A stretch of DNA of 41,896 bases from an uncultured Thiodictyon sp. (GCA_903837595.1 CAILVI010000309.1:1-41896); one strand, 5' to 3'; positions 17,426 to 25,556 are shown, counted from the first letter of the stretch. The notes: a model not told the origin generated them from the letters alone. Made by a program: numbers and translations.

Positions 17426-17542
17426 GCCGACATTCTGTCGGCAAGGGCGCGAAGCGCCGTTGGGTCCTCGCGAAAACAAGGCCCTTTGCGATTAGCCGCG
17501 AAACCGCGAACCGCCGCGGCGGCTGGCCGACGGAATGTCGGC
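17426..17542. repeat. Pair of hairpins in inverted order, 100 bp apart
   Basis: gccgacattctgtcggc at 17426-17442 and gccgacggaatgtcggc at 17526-17542 are each small palindromes. They are also reverse complements of each other with one mismatch. The layout resembles a REP doublet or small non-autonomous element. The enclosed sequence shows no gene. Confidence 0.65.
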
Positions 17543-17543
17543 G

Positions 17544-17564
17544 GCCGGAGCTATGATCAAGGCC
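17544..17564. repeat. Copy of a 21-nt dispersed motif
   Basis: The word gccggagctatgatcaagg plus cc abuts the right hairpin of the pair at 17526-17542. It matches 14777-14797 and 18894-18913. Confidence 0.5.
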
Positions 17565-17840
17565 TTGAATCTTTACTGAGCGGCTAATAGTGCACTCTTG
17601 CCGTTCCATGTGCGTTAGCGTACAGACCCGGCAAGCGAACCAGTGTAATTTCCCCGCATTCGTGCTTGATACGCGTGTGTACCAGCTCACAGAAAACCGA
17701 TGCGCAACGTGCATGGCCTCATCGGCCATTGGACAGGCAGAATGGTTTCATAAGGATTGCGACGCAACGGCAGCACCGGAAAATTCGCTAACAGGCACGC
17801 GTCAAGTACACATCTCTCCACCTTCTTTGGGGCACTGAAA
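17565..17840. promoter_or_regulatory. Leader region of gvpA, no clear promoter
   Basis: The 276 bases before gvpA contain no convincing gene. They are less GC-rich than neighbouring coding DNA. I could not pick a clear sigma-70 or sigma-54 promoter, and the ATG has only a weak ribosome site (ttggggcactgaaa). Given the family's high expression, a promoter must lie here or further upstream. Confidence 0.3.
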
Positions 17841-18062
17841 ATGGCAAAAGTAGCCAATTCGACCGATTCTTCCAGCCTGGCCGAAGTCGTTGACCGCATC
17901 CTCGACAAGGGCATCGTGATTGATGTGTGGGTCAAGGTGTCTTTGGTTGGTATCGAGCTGCTGGCAATTGAAGCCCGCATAGTGATCGCCTCGGTCGAGA
18001 CCTACCTGAAGTATGCCGAGGCTATCGGCCTCACCGCTCCATCTGCCGCTCCGAGGCACTAG
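17841..18062 (+). CDS. gvpA: Gas vesicle structural protein GvpA
   Basis: Major small hydrophobic protein that polymerises into the ribs of the gas-vesicle wall, giving the cell buoyancy. The 73-residue product contains the almost invariant GvpA core: [47 protein letters not shown], then YAEAIGLT. The N-terminus (MAKVANSTD) and the short Ala/Pro tail are the variable parts. Length is normal for the family. Here it is followed by a GvpC-like gene, but the usual assembly genes (gvpN, F, G, J, K, L) are not in the window, so they must be elsewhere or other gvpA copies exist. Confidence 0.97.
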   Translation: MAKVANSTDSSSLAEVVDRILDKGIVIDVWVKVSLVGIELLAIEARIVIASVETYLKYAEAIGLTAPSAAPRH

Positions 18063-18066
18063 GCAT

Positions 18067-18099
18067 TGACCCCGGGCGGCATTTTCCCCGGCTGGGTCA
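18067..18099 (+). terminator. Hairpin between gvpA and the gvpC-like gene
   Basis: The outer stem TGACCC/GGGTCA (18067-18072 with 18094-18099) and inner CGGG/CCCG-type pairs form a stable stem-loop five bases after the gvpA stop. No long T-run follows. It may act as an attenuator or mRNA-stabilising structure, allowing much more gvpA than gvpC message. This role is inferred. Confidence 0.5.
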
Positions 18100-18191
18100 G
18101 ATGGCAAGCCGCGCCTAACCAATGGAGTGCGCTGCGCCGGGAACCGCGCGACCCTACGCCGGATTTGGCAACCTGATTCGAGGAGCAAACC

Positions 18192-18833
18192 ATGTGGAGT
18201 CTTACTGAGGACATGGGGCGGCTACGCGATGAGATCGCCCGCGAGCGCATCGCCCGCCAGACCCTAATCAACGATAACCGCCAGGAAGTCACCGACGCTG
18301 CGCACGCCTTCATGCGTGAGTTTAAGGTCAGTGTGGAAACCATGCGAGTCGATCGCATTGCTTTCCTCACCCGACTTAGCGGCGCCGTTGCCGATATGCG
18401 AGTCGACATGAGCAAGCGCCAGGCCAAGCGCAAGCAAGAGGTCGCCCACCTCCTGGATGACTTCCAGCGCGCCCGGGGCGTGATGGCCATTGAGGTGCGG
18501 GCCGCTGACCAGGCGTTCGTCTCCGACATCGCCCGAACCGCCCATCAGTTACTCGGTGAGTTTGCCGGCCAACGCAGCGCCACCTGTCAGGCGTGGTACG
18601 GCCAGACATCTCAGCCGGCTGCCCTCACCTCCCAGCCCGCGCCGACCCCGAAGATGAAGGACCCGGTCGAAACCAAGCCCCAGGTGCAGGCGAAGGCTCA
18701 GGCCAAATCGACACCGAAGGACCAGCACAAGGTTGCCGCTTACAAGGAGCAGCCGATGCCGGTGGAGAAGTCGGCGATGGCCATGGCGATGGACGATGCC
18801 CAAGACGGCCTTGAGCATCCTTCCGACCAATAG
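18192..18833 (+). CDS. GvpC-like gas-vesicle surface protein (putative)
   Basis: A 213-residue, mostly helical, charged product with a good GAGGAG site (18180-18185) before ATG 18192. Residues about 15-135 show loosely repeated helices with a GvpC-like pattern of Phe, Leu, Arg and Gln: HAFMREFKVSVETMRVDR, AFLTRLSGAVADMRVDMS, KRQEVAHLLDDFQRARGV (approximate), FVSDIARTAHQLLGEF. The C-terminal 80 residues are a Pro/Lys/Gln-rich linker. GvpC binds the outside of the vesicle and stiffens it through 33-residue helical repeats. The position just after gvpA supports this role, but repeat similarity is weak, so it could be another accessory gas-vesicle protein. Confidence 0.55.
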   Translation: MWSLTEDMGRLRDEIARERIARQTLINDNRQEVTDAAHAFMREFKVSVETMRVDRIAFLTRLSGAVADMRVDMSKRQAKRKQEVAHLLDDFQRARGVMAIEVRAADQAFVSDIARTAHQLLGEFAGQRSATCQAWYGQTSQPAALTSQPAPTPKMKDPVETKPQVQAKAQAKSTPKDQHKVAAYKEQPMPVEKSAMAMAMDDAQDGLEHPSDQ

Positions 18834-18847
18834 GATGACCCCAGGTT

Positions 18848-18880
18848 GTAGGGTGCAGTGAGGAACGAACTGCACCCTAC
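18848..18880. repeat. Palindrome with 12-bp arms after the gvpC-like gene
   Basis: gtagggtgcagt (18848-18859) pairs perfectly with actgcaccctac (18869-18880) across a 9-nt loop. It is 14 bp past the stop codon. It is of the dispersed-repeat type and may also slow or end transcription of the gas-vesicle genes. Confidence 0.75.
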
Positions 18881-18893
18881 GGGAGCTATTGTG

Positions 18894-18913
18894 GCCGGAA
18901 CAATGATAAGGCC
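18894..18913. repeat. Copy of a 20-21-nt dispersed motif
   Basis: gccggaacaatgataaggcc lies 13 bp to the right of the palindrome at 18848-18880. It matches the copies at 14777 and 17544. Confidence 0.5.
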
Positions 18914-18914
18914 A

Positions 18915-19174
18915 TCACGGTGCACAGCTCAGTTCAAAGGTATCGCTGAACTGCCCGATCTCCTTATCGTGGATCACATAGACGGCCGTGTAGCGGCGCA
19001 ACTCGGCCTTGCCGGGCTGGAGTAAGGGACGGTTGTCTATGAAAGGGGAGTGGTTGGCACGGCCGATGAGGACCCAACTGGCGTCCCCGTCGCGCTGGCA
19101 GTACATATTCACGCCTTCGGTCGGACCCTTGACGAATTGTTGTCCCCGGGCGGAACGAAGTCAGCGTTAGGCAT
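18915..19174 (-). pseudogene. Internally deleted hypothetical gene keeping both ends
   Basis: The 5' end has ATG 19174 with GAGGAG upstream and reads MPNADFVPPGDNN before running out of frame. The 3' end, in another frame, reads FVKGPTEGVNMYCQRDGD, LIGRANHSPFIDNRPLL, ELRRYTAVYVIHDKEIGQFS and stops at 18915. Proteins I recall from related bacteria begin MPNAD..P..D..F..W and end with a fibronectin-like module with SP(Y/F)(V/I)DNRPLL and E.RRY.A.YV. The central 100 or so residues are missing and the join is out of frame. Function unknown. Confidence 0.6.
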
Positions 19175-19214
19175 GTTGGTTTCACTCCTCAAACGTTAGC
19201 TGTTGCTCGATGAA

Positions 19215-19406
19215 TCGCCGCTGGACTCCCCTGGCTACCAGCCCCCCGCCCCAGGCGGTTCGCCGGGCGCCCCTGGAAATCAGCCCCCCGCCCCTGAAGC
19301 GTCGCCGGACGCCCCTGGACACCTGAACGCCTCCCCAGGAGAGTCGCCGGACTCCCCTGGACACTTGAACTCCTCCCCTGGAGACTGGAACTCCTCCCCC
19401 TCGGCC
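19215..19406. repeat. 42-bp tandem repeat, four units plus a partial
   Basis: Units start with tcgccg at 19215 (45 bp), 19260, 19302 and 19344 (42 bp each), and a partial unit runs from 19386. The unit includes gcccctgga(c/a)a and a cc(t/c)cagg or cccctg block. A 42-bp period is 14 codons, so every frame keeps a repeating peptide. The last two full units are most alike; the first two differ in the middle. Confidence 0.85.
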
Positions 19407-19408
19407 AT
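19280..19408 (-). CDS. Possible small repeat peptide with Cys-Pro-Gly units
   Basis: A 42-codon minus-strand frame starts at ATG 19408, with AGGAG five bases before it, and ends at TGA 19280-19282. It reads MAEGEEFQ followed by 14-residue units of the form SPGE(E/A)F(K/R)CPG(E/A)SGD. It is acidic and has two Cys. The good ribosome site and consistent repeat favour coding, but the frame covers only half the repeat array. It may be a decayed longer protein or chance. No family was recognised. Confidence 0.3.
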   Translation of the reverse strand: MAEGEEFQSPGEEFKCPGESGDSPGEAFRCPGASGDASGAGG

Positions 19409-19474
19409 CAAACTCCTGAATATCTCGCATACCACTGATTAATCTTTCTTTTTCGACATCCCCCTCAGCCGTCC

Positions 19475-19666
19475 GCGGGCGCCCCTGCAGACTCCGACTC
19501 CTCCCCTCGGGACTTCGCCCCCTCCCCGCGGGAACCCGCTGGTACCCCGCCGGATAGGACCCCCACCCCGGCGGACAGCGCGGTGACCCCGGAGAACTCA
19601 GCTACCACCCCGGCCGGCGTCCTGCAGTACCCAATGGTCAGTGCGACGCACTGGCCGGCGCTTTCC
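19475..19666. repeat. Dispersed intergenic element, copy B
   Basis: Second copy of the element at 3137-3280, with matching left (gcgggcgcccctg), middle (gggacttcgcccc, gggaacccgctgg) and right (ctggccggcgctttcc) blocks. It has additional bases in the middle (about 19555-19610). It lies between the 42-bp repeat array and the restriction-modification operon. From 19667 to 19985 I see no gene. Confidence 0.7.
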
Positions 19667-19985
19667 ATGCCCCGTCTGCCGATAAATATCGTACGCTCGC
19701 GCAAGGTCTGCCAAGCCGATCAACGGGCTTACAACCCAACAAGCATCCGATCCGGATCGCTCGCCAAGATTAGCCGAACAGCCACACTGGCGCTCAGCCC
19801 CCAAACTCGGCGAGGCAAGCGGCTGTTCAAGACAGAGCAAGCCCATCGGCCAAGCTAAAGAAGACGGGCTTCGGCTTACAGGCGCCCCCAGGCACAATTT
19901 GTCCTGAAGCGTCAGCACGCGTAATCTATCGACCCGCCCTACAATTGCCCGCCCCAGCCGCTGTTTACGTTACCAAAGGATATCC

Positions 19986-22900
19986 ATGGCCCGCTCCACC
20001 GTTCACTACGCCGACAAGGAAACCAACAACATCCTCAAGAAGCTGCACAACAAGTTGCGGCCGGCGGGGACCCCGGTGCAGCGGGTGGAATACATCATCG
20101 AATTGCTGTTGCTGCGCATCTTCGAGGTCAAGCTGGTGCAGGACCCGGACTTCGCCCCGCTGCGCGCCGCCTTTAAGGGTGACAACGAGGCCCTGCTGTT
20201 CTCCTCCCTGCTCAGCCTGCCCAACGATGAGATCCTGCCAAGTCTCAACCTCGACCTGTTTCCCTTCTATGCCGGCATATTGCGCGAGGCCCGCAAGGTC
20301 TGGCGCGGCAACCTGAGCGACAAGGTGCAGGACCAACTGGTGCTGATCGAGGAGGTCTTCAGCAACTCGAACTTCACCAACAATGTCACCAGCGGCAACA
20401 TGGCCGAGATCATTGGCCTGGTGGCGGAACTGGACAGTGATCGGCTGCTCAAGACCGACCTGCTCGGCGATGCCATCGAGTCCGCCCTCTCCGAGACCGG
20501 CGGCACCAAGGACATCGGCCTGCACCGCACCCCGGATCATATCCGTGAGTTCATGGTCGGCTTGGCCGCGCCGACCTTTCAGTCCCGGCTGTTCGATCCG
20601 ACCGTCGGCACCGGCGGCTTCATGTTCGACAGCTTTGAATATGTGCTGGAGGGCGTCTACCGCGAAGGTCACTGGCCAGGCCCCAAGTCCCACCCGGAAC
20701 TCGCCGCCTGGTTCAAGGCCTGGTTTGAGCGTCATCCGGTCCCGGTGCCGTCCATCGAAGTCAATACGGACTTCTACCGCACCGGGGTCGGCGGTGTGGA
20801 GTATCTGGGGATGGTGCGCAAGATGGCCGCCATCAATTTCTATGTGCGCGGTCTCAACCCCGGCAATATCGTCCAGGGTGATGCGCTGGAGAAGTTCGGA
20901 ACCGAGATCCCGCCCAACAGTAAGAGCATCGTGCTCGCCAACCCGCCCTTCGGCGCCCAGCGGGACAAGGAATCCTACCCCAACGTCTGGAGCGAATACC
21001 CGACCGAGAGCGAAACGACCATCCTGTTCGTCAAGCTGATGCTGGAACTGATCAAGCCCGGCGGGGTCTGCGGAGTCGTCGTCTCGGAAGGGTTCCTGAC
21101 CTGGGACCAGAACAGCGCCCGCGCGCTTCGCCGGAGTCTGTTGGAAGACTGCGACCTGCAAGCCATCATCAGTCTGCCCCAGGGCGTCTTCGTCAGCAAG
21201 GGCGGCCAGGGACCCAAGACCTCCATCCTGTTCTTCGTCAAGGGCCGCCCTACCGAGCGGGTCTGGTTCTACAAGGTGACGAACGACGGCTATTCCATGG
21301 GCACCAACCGCAAGCCCATGGTTGGCTGCCAACTGGTCGAGGCGCTCGAGCTGTTCCATAGCTATGTGCGCGAGGGTCGCGAGCCGCCTGAATCGCGCCA
21401 CTCATTCTGCATCCCCGCGGAGTGGATCACGACCCTGGACCCGCGGATCAAGGACCGTATCCGCGCCGAGACCCGTGCCGATATGACAATCAAGAGGGCC
21501 GAAGACAGGAACAAGCTGGAACAGAAGTGGGCCGCCCAAATCGCGGCCAAGCGGCTCACCGAAGCCGAACGACTCATACGCTTCGCTCACCACGCCGATC
21601 TGTGGGAAGCCAAGACCCAAAGCGAGATCGCCCGCAAGATCGAACGCGCGCACCTCTATTCATTCAACCTGCCGAACTATCGCAGCGGCCTGACCACGGC
21701 ACAATTGGATGCCTGGCGGGCTTTCGCCGCGACGCAAGTACGCGAGACCGAGCCGGAGGACCTGCTGGAACGCCGCTATCGCGCAGTGGCTGCCGCCCCC
21801 ATCGAGCGGCTGGATGAGTTGCTCTCCACTCTGGACCCGCGGCATACGCTTGAACTCGATTGGGCAAGGCAGTTTCTTGAGAATGTCTCGGCCGGGGAGT
21901 TTGAGCGCTATCCACACTTGCGGACCTTGCAAGAGATCATCGCATCGCAACAGCGTATGCCCCATTTACCTCTCAGCGAGCTATTCAGGTTACGACGCGA
22001 GGTAGTGGCCCAATCCGATTACTCCGGCGAAACCGACATTGTAGGGAAAATACGCTTCTCTGACGGCAAGTTATTCATGCGCGAGGAGCGCGCCGCCGAG
22101 ACGAACCTTCAGTGGACCGAGAAAGGTGATTTGATCATTTCTAAGATAAATTTCCACCAAGGAGCAACAGCTATAAATGATGCAGGTCGGGTGTTGGCGT
22201 CCATGGATTATTTGATTTATACAGTCGACGCGGCTCAGATTTCTACGACTTTATTGGCTCGCATACTTCGCCATCCTAACTTCTTGGCGACTCTTGCGGC
22301 AAACAAACCCGGCGGAGTCAAAGGGAGATCGCAACCTGAATTTATCGAAAGCCTCACGGTGCCTTTACCAGACCTTGCTGAACAGGAAGACATGGCATTA
22401 ACATTGGATCGCAATGACTCAATCGCTCAAGGGATTAGTATGGTTGAGAAGAACTGGAAACTTGACCAAACAATCTTCAGTGGACAGGAGCACCAACTCT
22501 CAGCCATAGCAGATATTGGCACAGGCTCGACGCCTTCCCGAACGAACTTGAATTATTTCGGTGGAACTGTAAATTGGATTCTAACCGCGGAGGTAAGCGA
22601 ATGCGATATCGAAAAGACAACCGAAACGCTGACTGACCAGGCCATATCCGATTACCATCTACGCATCTATCCGCCGGATACCATCTTAGTTGCAATGTAC
22701 GGGCAAGGAGCGACGCGAGGCAAAGCGGCTTACCTGCGTGTTCCCGCCGCGATTACCCAGAATTGCGCTGGAATCGTTATCACGCGCCCAGAGGTACTTC
22801 CGCGCTATGTCTATTACTACCTGCGCTCAATGTACGAAGAGATTCGGGGACAGGAATACAGCGGCGGCGGCGTCCCCCACTTAAACTTGTCCGTCATCGC

Positions 22901-23054
22901 GAATCTGCGCGTACCGATACCAAGCTTGGAAGAGCAGCAGGCAGTCATTATTGAGCTTGACCGCCAGACCAAACTGCTGGCTGACCTGCTGCAATTGAAA
23001 GCAGAGGCCGAAGCCAAATCACGCAAGATTCTAGATAGTATCTGGGAGTCCTGA
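19986..23054 (+). CDS. Type I restriction-modification fusion protein: methyltransferase (HsdM) plus specificity (HsdS)
   Basis: Adenine-N6 methyltransferase joined to a DNA-recognition module in one 1022-residue chain. The N-terminal helical HsdM region covers about residues 1-170. The catalytic domain has SAM motif I DPTVGTGGF (204-212) and motif IV NPPFG (319-323). A helical linker runs from about 470 to 650. Two target-recognition domains follow, about 665-815 and 835-1000; the second shows the classical GTGSTPSRTNLNYFGG start and a conserved LRVPIPSLEEQQAVI helix. Normal systems encode HsdS separately. ATG 19986 has AAAGGA upstream. The recognition part from about base 21960 is visibly less GC-rich than the catalytic part. 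HsdR starts two bases after its stop. Confidence 0.93.
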   Translation: MARSTVHYADKETNNILKKLHNKLRPAGTPVQRVEYIIELLLLRIFEVKLVQDPDFAPLRAAFKGDNEALLFSSLLSLPNDEILPSLNLDLFPFYAGILREARKVWRGNLSDKVQDQLVLIEEVFSNSNFTNNVTSGNMAEIIGLVAELDSDRLLKTDLLGDAIESALSETGGTKDIGLHRTPDHIREFMVGLAAPTFQSRLFDPTVGTGGFMFDSFEYVLEGVYREGHWPGPKSHPELAAWFKAWFERHPVPVPSIEVNTDFYRTGVGGVEYLGMVRKMAAINFYVRGLNPGNIVQGDALEKFGTEIPPNSKSIVLANPPFGAQRDKESYPNVWSEYPTESETTILFVKLMLELIKPGGVCGVVVSEGFLTWDQNSARALRRSLLEDCDLQAIISLPQGVFVSKGGQGPKTSILFFVKGRPTERVWFYKVTNDGYSMGTNRKPMVGCQLVEALELFHSYVREGREPPESRHSFCIPAEWITTLDPRIKDRIRAETRADMTIKRAEDRNKLEQKWAAQIAAKRLTEAERLIRFAHHADLWEAKTQSEIARKIERAHLYSFNLPNYRSGLTTAQLDAWRAFAATQVRETEPEDLLERRYRAVAAAPIERLDELLSTLDPRHTLELDWARQFLENVSAGEFERYPHLRTLQEIIASQQRMPHLPLSELFRLRREVVAQSDYSGETDIVGKIRFSDGKLFMREERAAETNLQWTEKGDLIISKINFHQGATAINDAGRVLASMDYLIYTVDAAQISTTLLARILRHPNFLATLAANKPGGVKGRSQPEFIESLTVPLPDLAEQEDMALTLDRNDSIAQGISMVEKNWKLDQTIFSGQEHQLSAIADIGTGSTPSRTNLNYFGGTVNWILTAEVSECDIEKTTETLTDQAISDYHLRIYPPDTILVAMYGQGATRGKAAYLRVPAAITQNCAGIVITRPEVLPRYVYYYLRSMYEEIRGQEYSGGGVPHLNLSVIANLRVPIPSLEEQQAVIIELDRQTKLLADLLQLKAEAEAKSRKILDSIWES

Positions 23055-23056
23055 CC

Positions 23057-25459
23057 ATGCCCAAGCCCACCAAGACCGGCATCTTCGACAACGAGGCATC
23101 CGCCGTCGACCTGCGAGTCTATGAGGCGTTGAAGGCACTGGGTTGGCGTTTGGGCGATACCCTACTCTATCAACCGAGCTACGCCCTGACGGAGGACGAA
23201 CAGCGGGACTACCCCGGCAGCAAGTCGATCCGACCGGACTTTGTCTTACAGGACATCCAAGGCGAGGCACTGGCGGTACTCGAGGACAAGCTGGATGACC
23301 CGGCCAAGGCCCTGCCGAAGCTGCGGCTCAAATACAGCCGGGTCCTGCGGCCCCGGTTCCTCTATGCCTGCGCGGCGGACGGGGCGGGCGGGCTCAAGCT
23401 GCTGTTCTTCGACCTCGCCTGGCGCGGTGTGGACGCGGCGGAGTTTCGGCCAGTCACCGATTTCATGACCCTGGAGGCGATGAAGCTAAAGCTGGAGCAG
23501 GATCGGCAGAAGCGCCGTCAGCAGGAAATCCGCATCGATACCGCCATCGCCGGCGGCTTCGACCCGGCGGCAGGCAAAGAGCGTACGTATCAACTGGACT
23601 GCATCCGCATCCTGCTTGCCCTCTACCGCGAGGGCAAGATGAAGATGCTGGTGCACATGGCCACCGGACTCGGCAAGACCCGCACCCTGGTCGCCTTTGT
23701 CAAGGCCCTGCTGGATTATGCCCTGGCGCGGCGCATCCTGTTCGTGGTGGATCGCCGCACCCTGGCGCGTCAGGCCATCAATAAGGGCTTCAGCCTGCTC
23801 GCCCCAAACTATAACAGCCATTGGATCACCTCGGGGAGTTGGCGCACGCACGCGAACAAGAATATCCATGTGGTGGTGATCGATACCCTCGAGTTACTCT
23901 ATGACCGCATCCCCAGCAACTTCTATGACCTGATCATCGTCGATGAATGCCATCGGTCCATTACGGTGAACCGCAATCTGGTGTTCGACCATTTTGTCTG
24001 TCCGCGGGTCGGCCTAACCGCCACCCCGCGCATCGCGGTCCCGCCCAAGGGTGCGACCATCGACGACGCCGACCTGGCGGTCAATGACACCTATTGCCTG
24101 TTCGGCTGCGCATCCGGCGAACCTGATTACTGCTTCGATCTCGCGCAGGGCATCAGCGAGGGTTTTCTGGCGCCCTACGGCAAGGAGGAGCACATCACGG
24201 CCTTGACCCAGGAGGCAATGGATGCCGGGGTGCTCTATGACCATCTATTGGACCCCGACACCCGGGCGCGCATCGAGATCGGCAACCCGGAGCGGATCGA
24301 ACTGGAGCGGCTCAATAAGCGCATCCTGAGCGACGAGCAGGCCAAGCGGTGGGCGGAGATCCTGCGCCAGGAGACGGACTACGGCGAGAAGGTACTGCTG
24401 TTCGCGGCCAGTCAGGCCCATAGCCTGATGCTGGTCAAGGCGATCAATGCCGTCTTCAACTCCACCGACGACAGCCCGCGCTACGCGGAGGCGGTCATCT
24501 CCGACAACGACGACATCAACGAGTCACTCAAGGACTGGTTCGAGCGGCCCTATTCCAACCCGCGGATCGTGGTGTCGGTAGACATCATGAGTACGGGTGT
24601 CGATGTCCCTTGCCTGCGCTATGTGGCCTTCGGCGCACTGACTAAGTCGATCGCCAAGTATCTGCAAATGCTCGGACGCGGCACCCGACTCGACCCCAAG
24701 ACCGGGAAGTTCAGCTTCCAGATCCTGGATTTCGTCGGGCTTTGCAAACGCATGGATGACAACGGTAAAGGGACACCGAAGCTAAACGAGAAGGTCGTGA
24801 AGAATGGCGCCAATGGCGGTGGTAATGGCGGTGGAGGCGGCGCCCGGGTGGATGGGATTCTGGACAACCCGGACCCGGCCAGCCTGATTCAACGCACGCT
24901 GATGACCGAGGAGGGCCTGAAGATCGTCGACAACATCCCGGTGGCACAGGCGCGGGAGTTGTTCGAGAACGGTGTCAAATTGACCATGGACCCGCGTATT
25001 GCACTGTTGCGGCGTAAGGCATGGGAGGACAAGGACTATCAGCCGACCGAGGAGGAGCTGGCCCTGGTGATGGCCTGGGCCGCTGCACCGGACGTCATCC
25101 TGAGCGAGGAGCAGTTACAGCGGATCTATGATTACCCCGCCGGTTCGGTCTGGGACTTCTTCCTGGCGGTGCTCGGGGTGCGCAAGATCCCAACCACCCG
25201 CGAGCGCATCGAATCGGGTTTCGAGAGCTATCTGACGATCTATAACTTTACGGATGCGCAGGCTAAGGCACTGCACAAGATCAAGGATGCATTCATCGCC
25301 AACCTCTCATCCCAAGGCCGGGTCGATCTGGATGCCATCTTCGCCAACCCAATCTATGCCCGACTGATCGGCAGCTTCGAGGACATCAATCGCCAATTCG
25401 ACGGGCGACTGCGGGAGGTCGTCGCGGAGATCCAGGGAAATCTGAAGAAGGTCGCGTAG
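23057..25459 (+). CDS. hsdR: Type I restriction endonuclease subunit R
   Basis: Motor and nuclease subunit that translocates DNA and cuts it when the HsdM-S unit finds an unmethylated site. The 800-residue chain has the N-terminal PD-(D/E)xK nuclease (RPDFVL with Asp61, LEDK with Glu76 and Lys78). A superfamily 2 helicase core follows, with Walker A MATGLGKT (201-208), DECH (296-299) and TATP (321-324), then the second RecA domain (STGVDVPCLRYV, LQMLGRGTRLD). A Gly-rich linker near residue 595 separates the EcoEI-type C-terminal domain. All key residues are present, so it looks active. It is in one operon with the fusion gene, 2 bp apart. Confidence 0.94.
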   Translation: MPKPTKTGIFDNEASAVDLRVYEALKALGWRLGDTLLYQPSYALTEDEQRDYPGSKSIRPDFVLQDIQGEALAVLEDKLDDPAKALPKLRLKYSRVLRPRFLYACAADGAGGLKLLFFDLAWRGVDAAEFRPVTDFMTLEAMKLKLEQDRQKRRQQEIRIDTAIAGGFDPAAGKERTYQLDCIRILLALYREGKMKMLVHMATGLGKTRTLVAFVKALLDYALARRILFVVDRRTLARQAINKGFSLLAPNYNSHWITSGSWRTHANKNIHVVVIDTLELLYDRIPSNFYDLIIVDECHRSITVNRNLVFDHFVCPRVGLTATPRIAVPPKGATIDDADLAVNDTYCLFGCASGEPDYCFDLAQGISEGFLAPYGKEEHITALTQEAMDAGVLYDHLLDPDTRARIEIGNPERIELERLNKRILSDEQAKRWAEILRQETDYGEKVLLFAASQAHSLMLVKAINAVFNSTDDSPRYAEAVISDNDDINESLKDWFERPYSNPRIVVSVDIMSTGVDVPCLRYVAFGALTKSIAKYLQMLGRGTRLDPKTGKFSFQILDFVGLCKRMDDNGKGTPKLNEKVVKNGANGGGNGGGGGARVDGILDNPDPASLIQRTLMTEEGLKIVDNIPVAQARELFENGVKLTMDPRIALLRRKAWEDKDYQPTEEELALVMAWAAAPDVILSEEQLQRIYDYPAGSVWDFFLAVLGVRKIPTTRERIESGFESYLTIYNFTDAQAKALHKIKDAFIANLSSQGRVDLDAIFANPIYARLIGSFEDINRQFDGRLREVVAEIQGNLKKVA

Positions 25460-25488
25460 CGCCTTGGGCTAGTCATGCAATTCCGGGC

Positions 25489-25556
25489 AATTCCGGAGAC
25501 AGTTTACTCAATCGAGACTGGTCTCAAGCTGAATGAAGTCTACTGCCCCCGGAACC
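25489..25556. repeat. REP-like inverted pair
   Basis: ttccggagacagtttact (25491-25508) and, inverted, agtctactgcccccggaa (25537-25554) share 14 of 18 positions. The motif resembles the ttccggggacagtatact repeats that go with REP-associated tyrosine transposases (RAYT). No RAYT gene is present. It lies just after hsdR. Confidence 0.55.

Noticed and set aside
17590-17838. 82-codon open frame upstream of gvpA
   Set aside because: No ribosome site, no recognisable domain, atypical composition; better read as the gvpA leader region.
19215-19406. CRISPR array
   Set aside because: Units are contiguous 42-bp tandem repeats without spacers, and no cas gene is present.
19182-19430. Minus-strand 82-codon frame with Arg/Gly-rich repeats across the 42-bp array
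   Set aside because: No ribosome site; highly basic repeat is an expected by-product of the array. The frame from 19408 has better start signals.
19940-19945. TACAAT as a -10 box for the restriction-modification operon
   Set aside because: No acceptable -35 at the right spacing could be identified.
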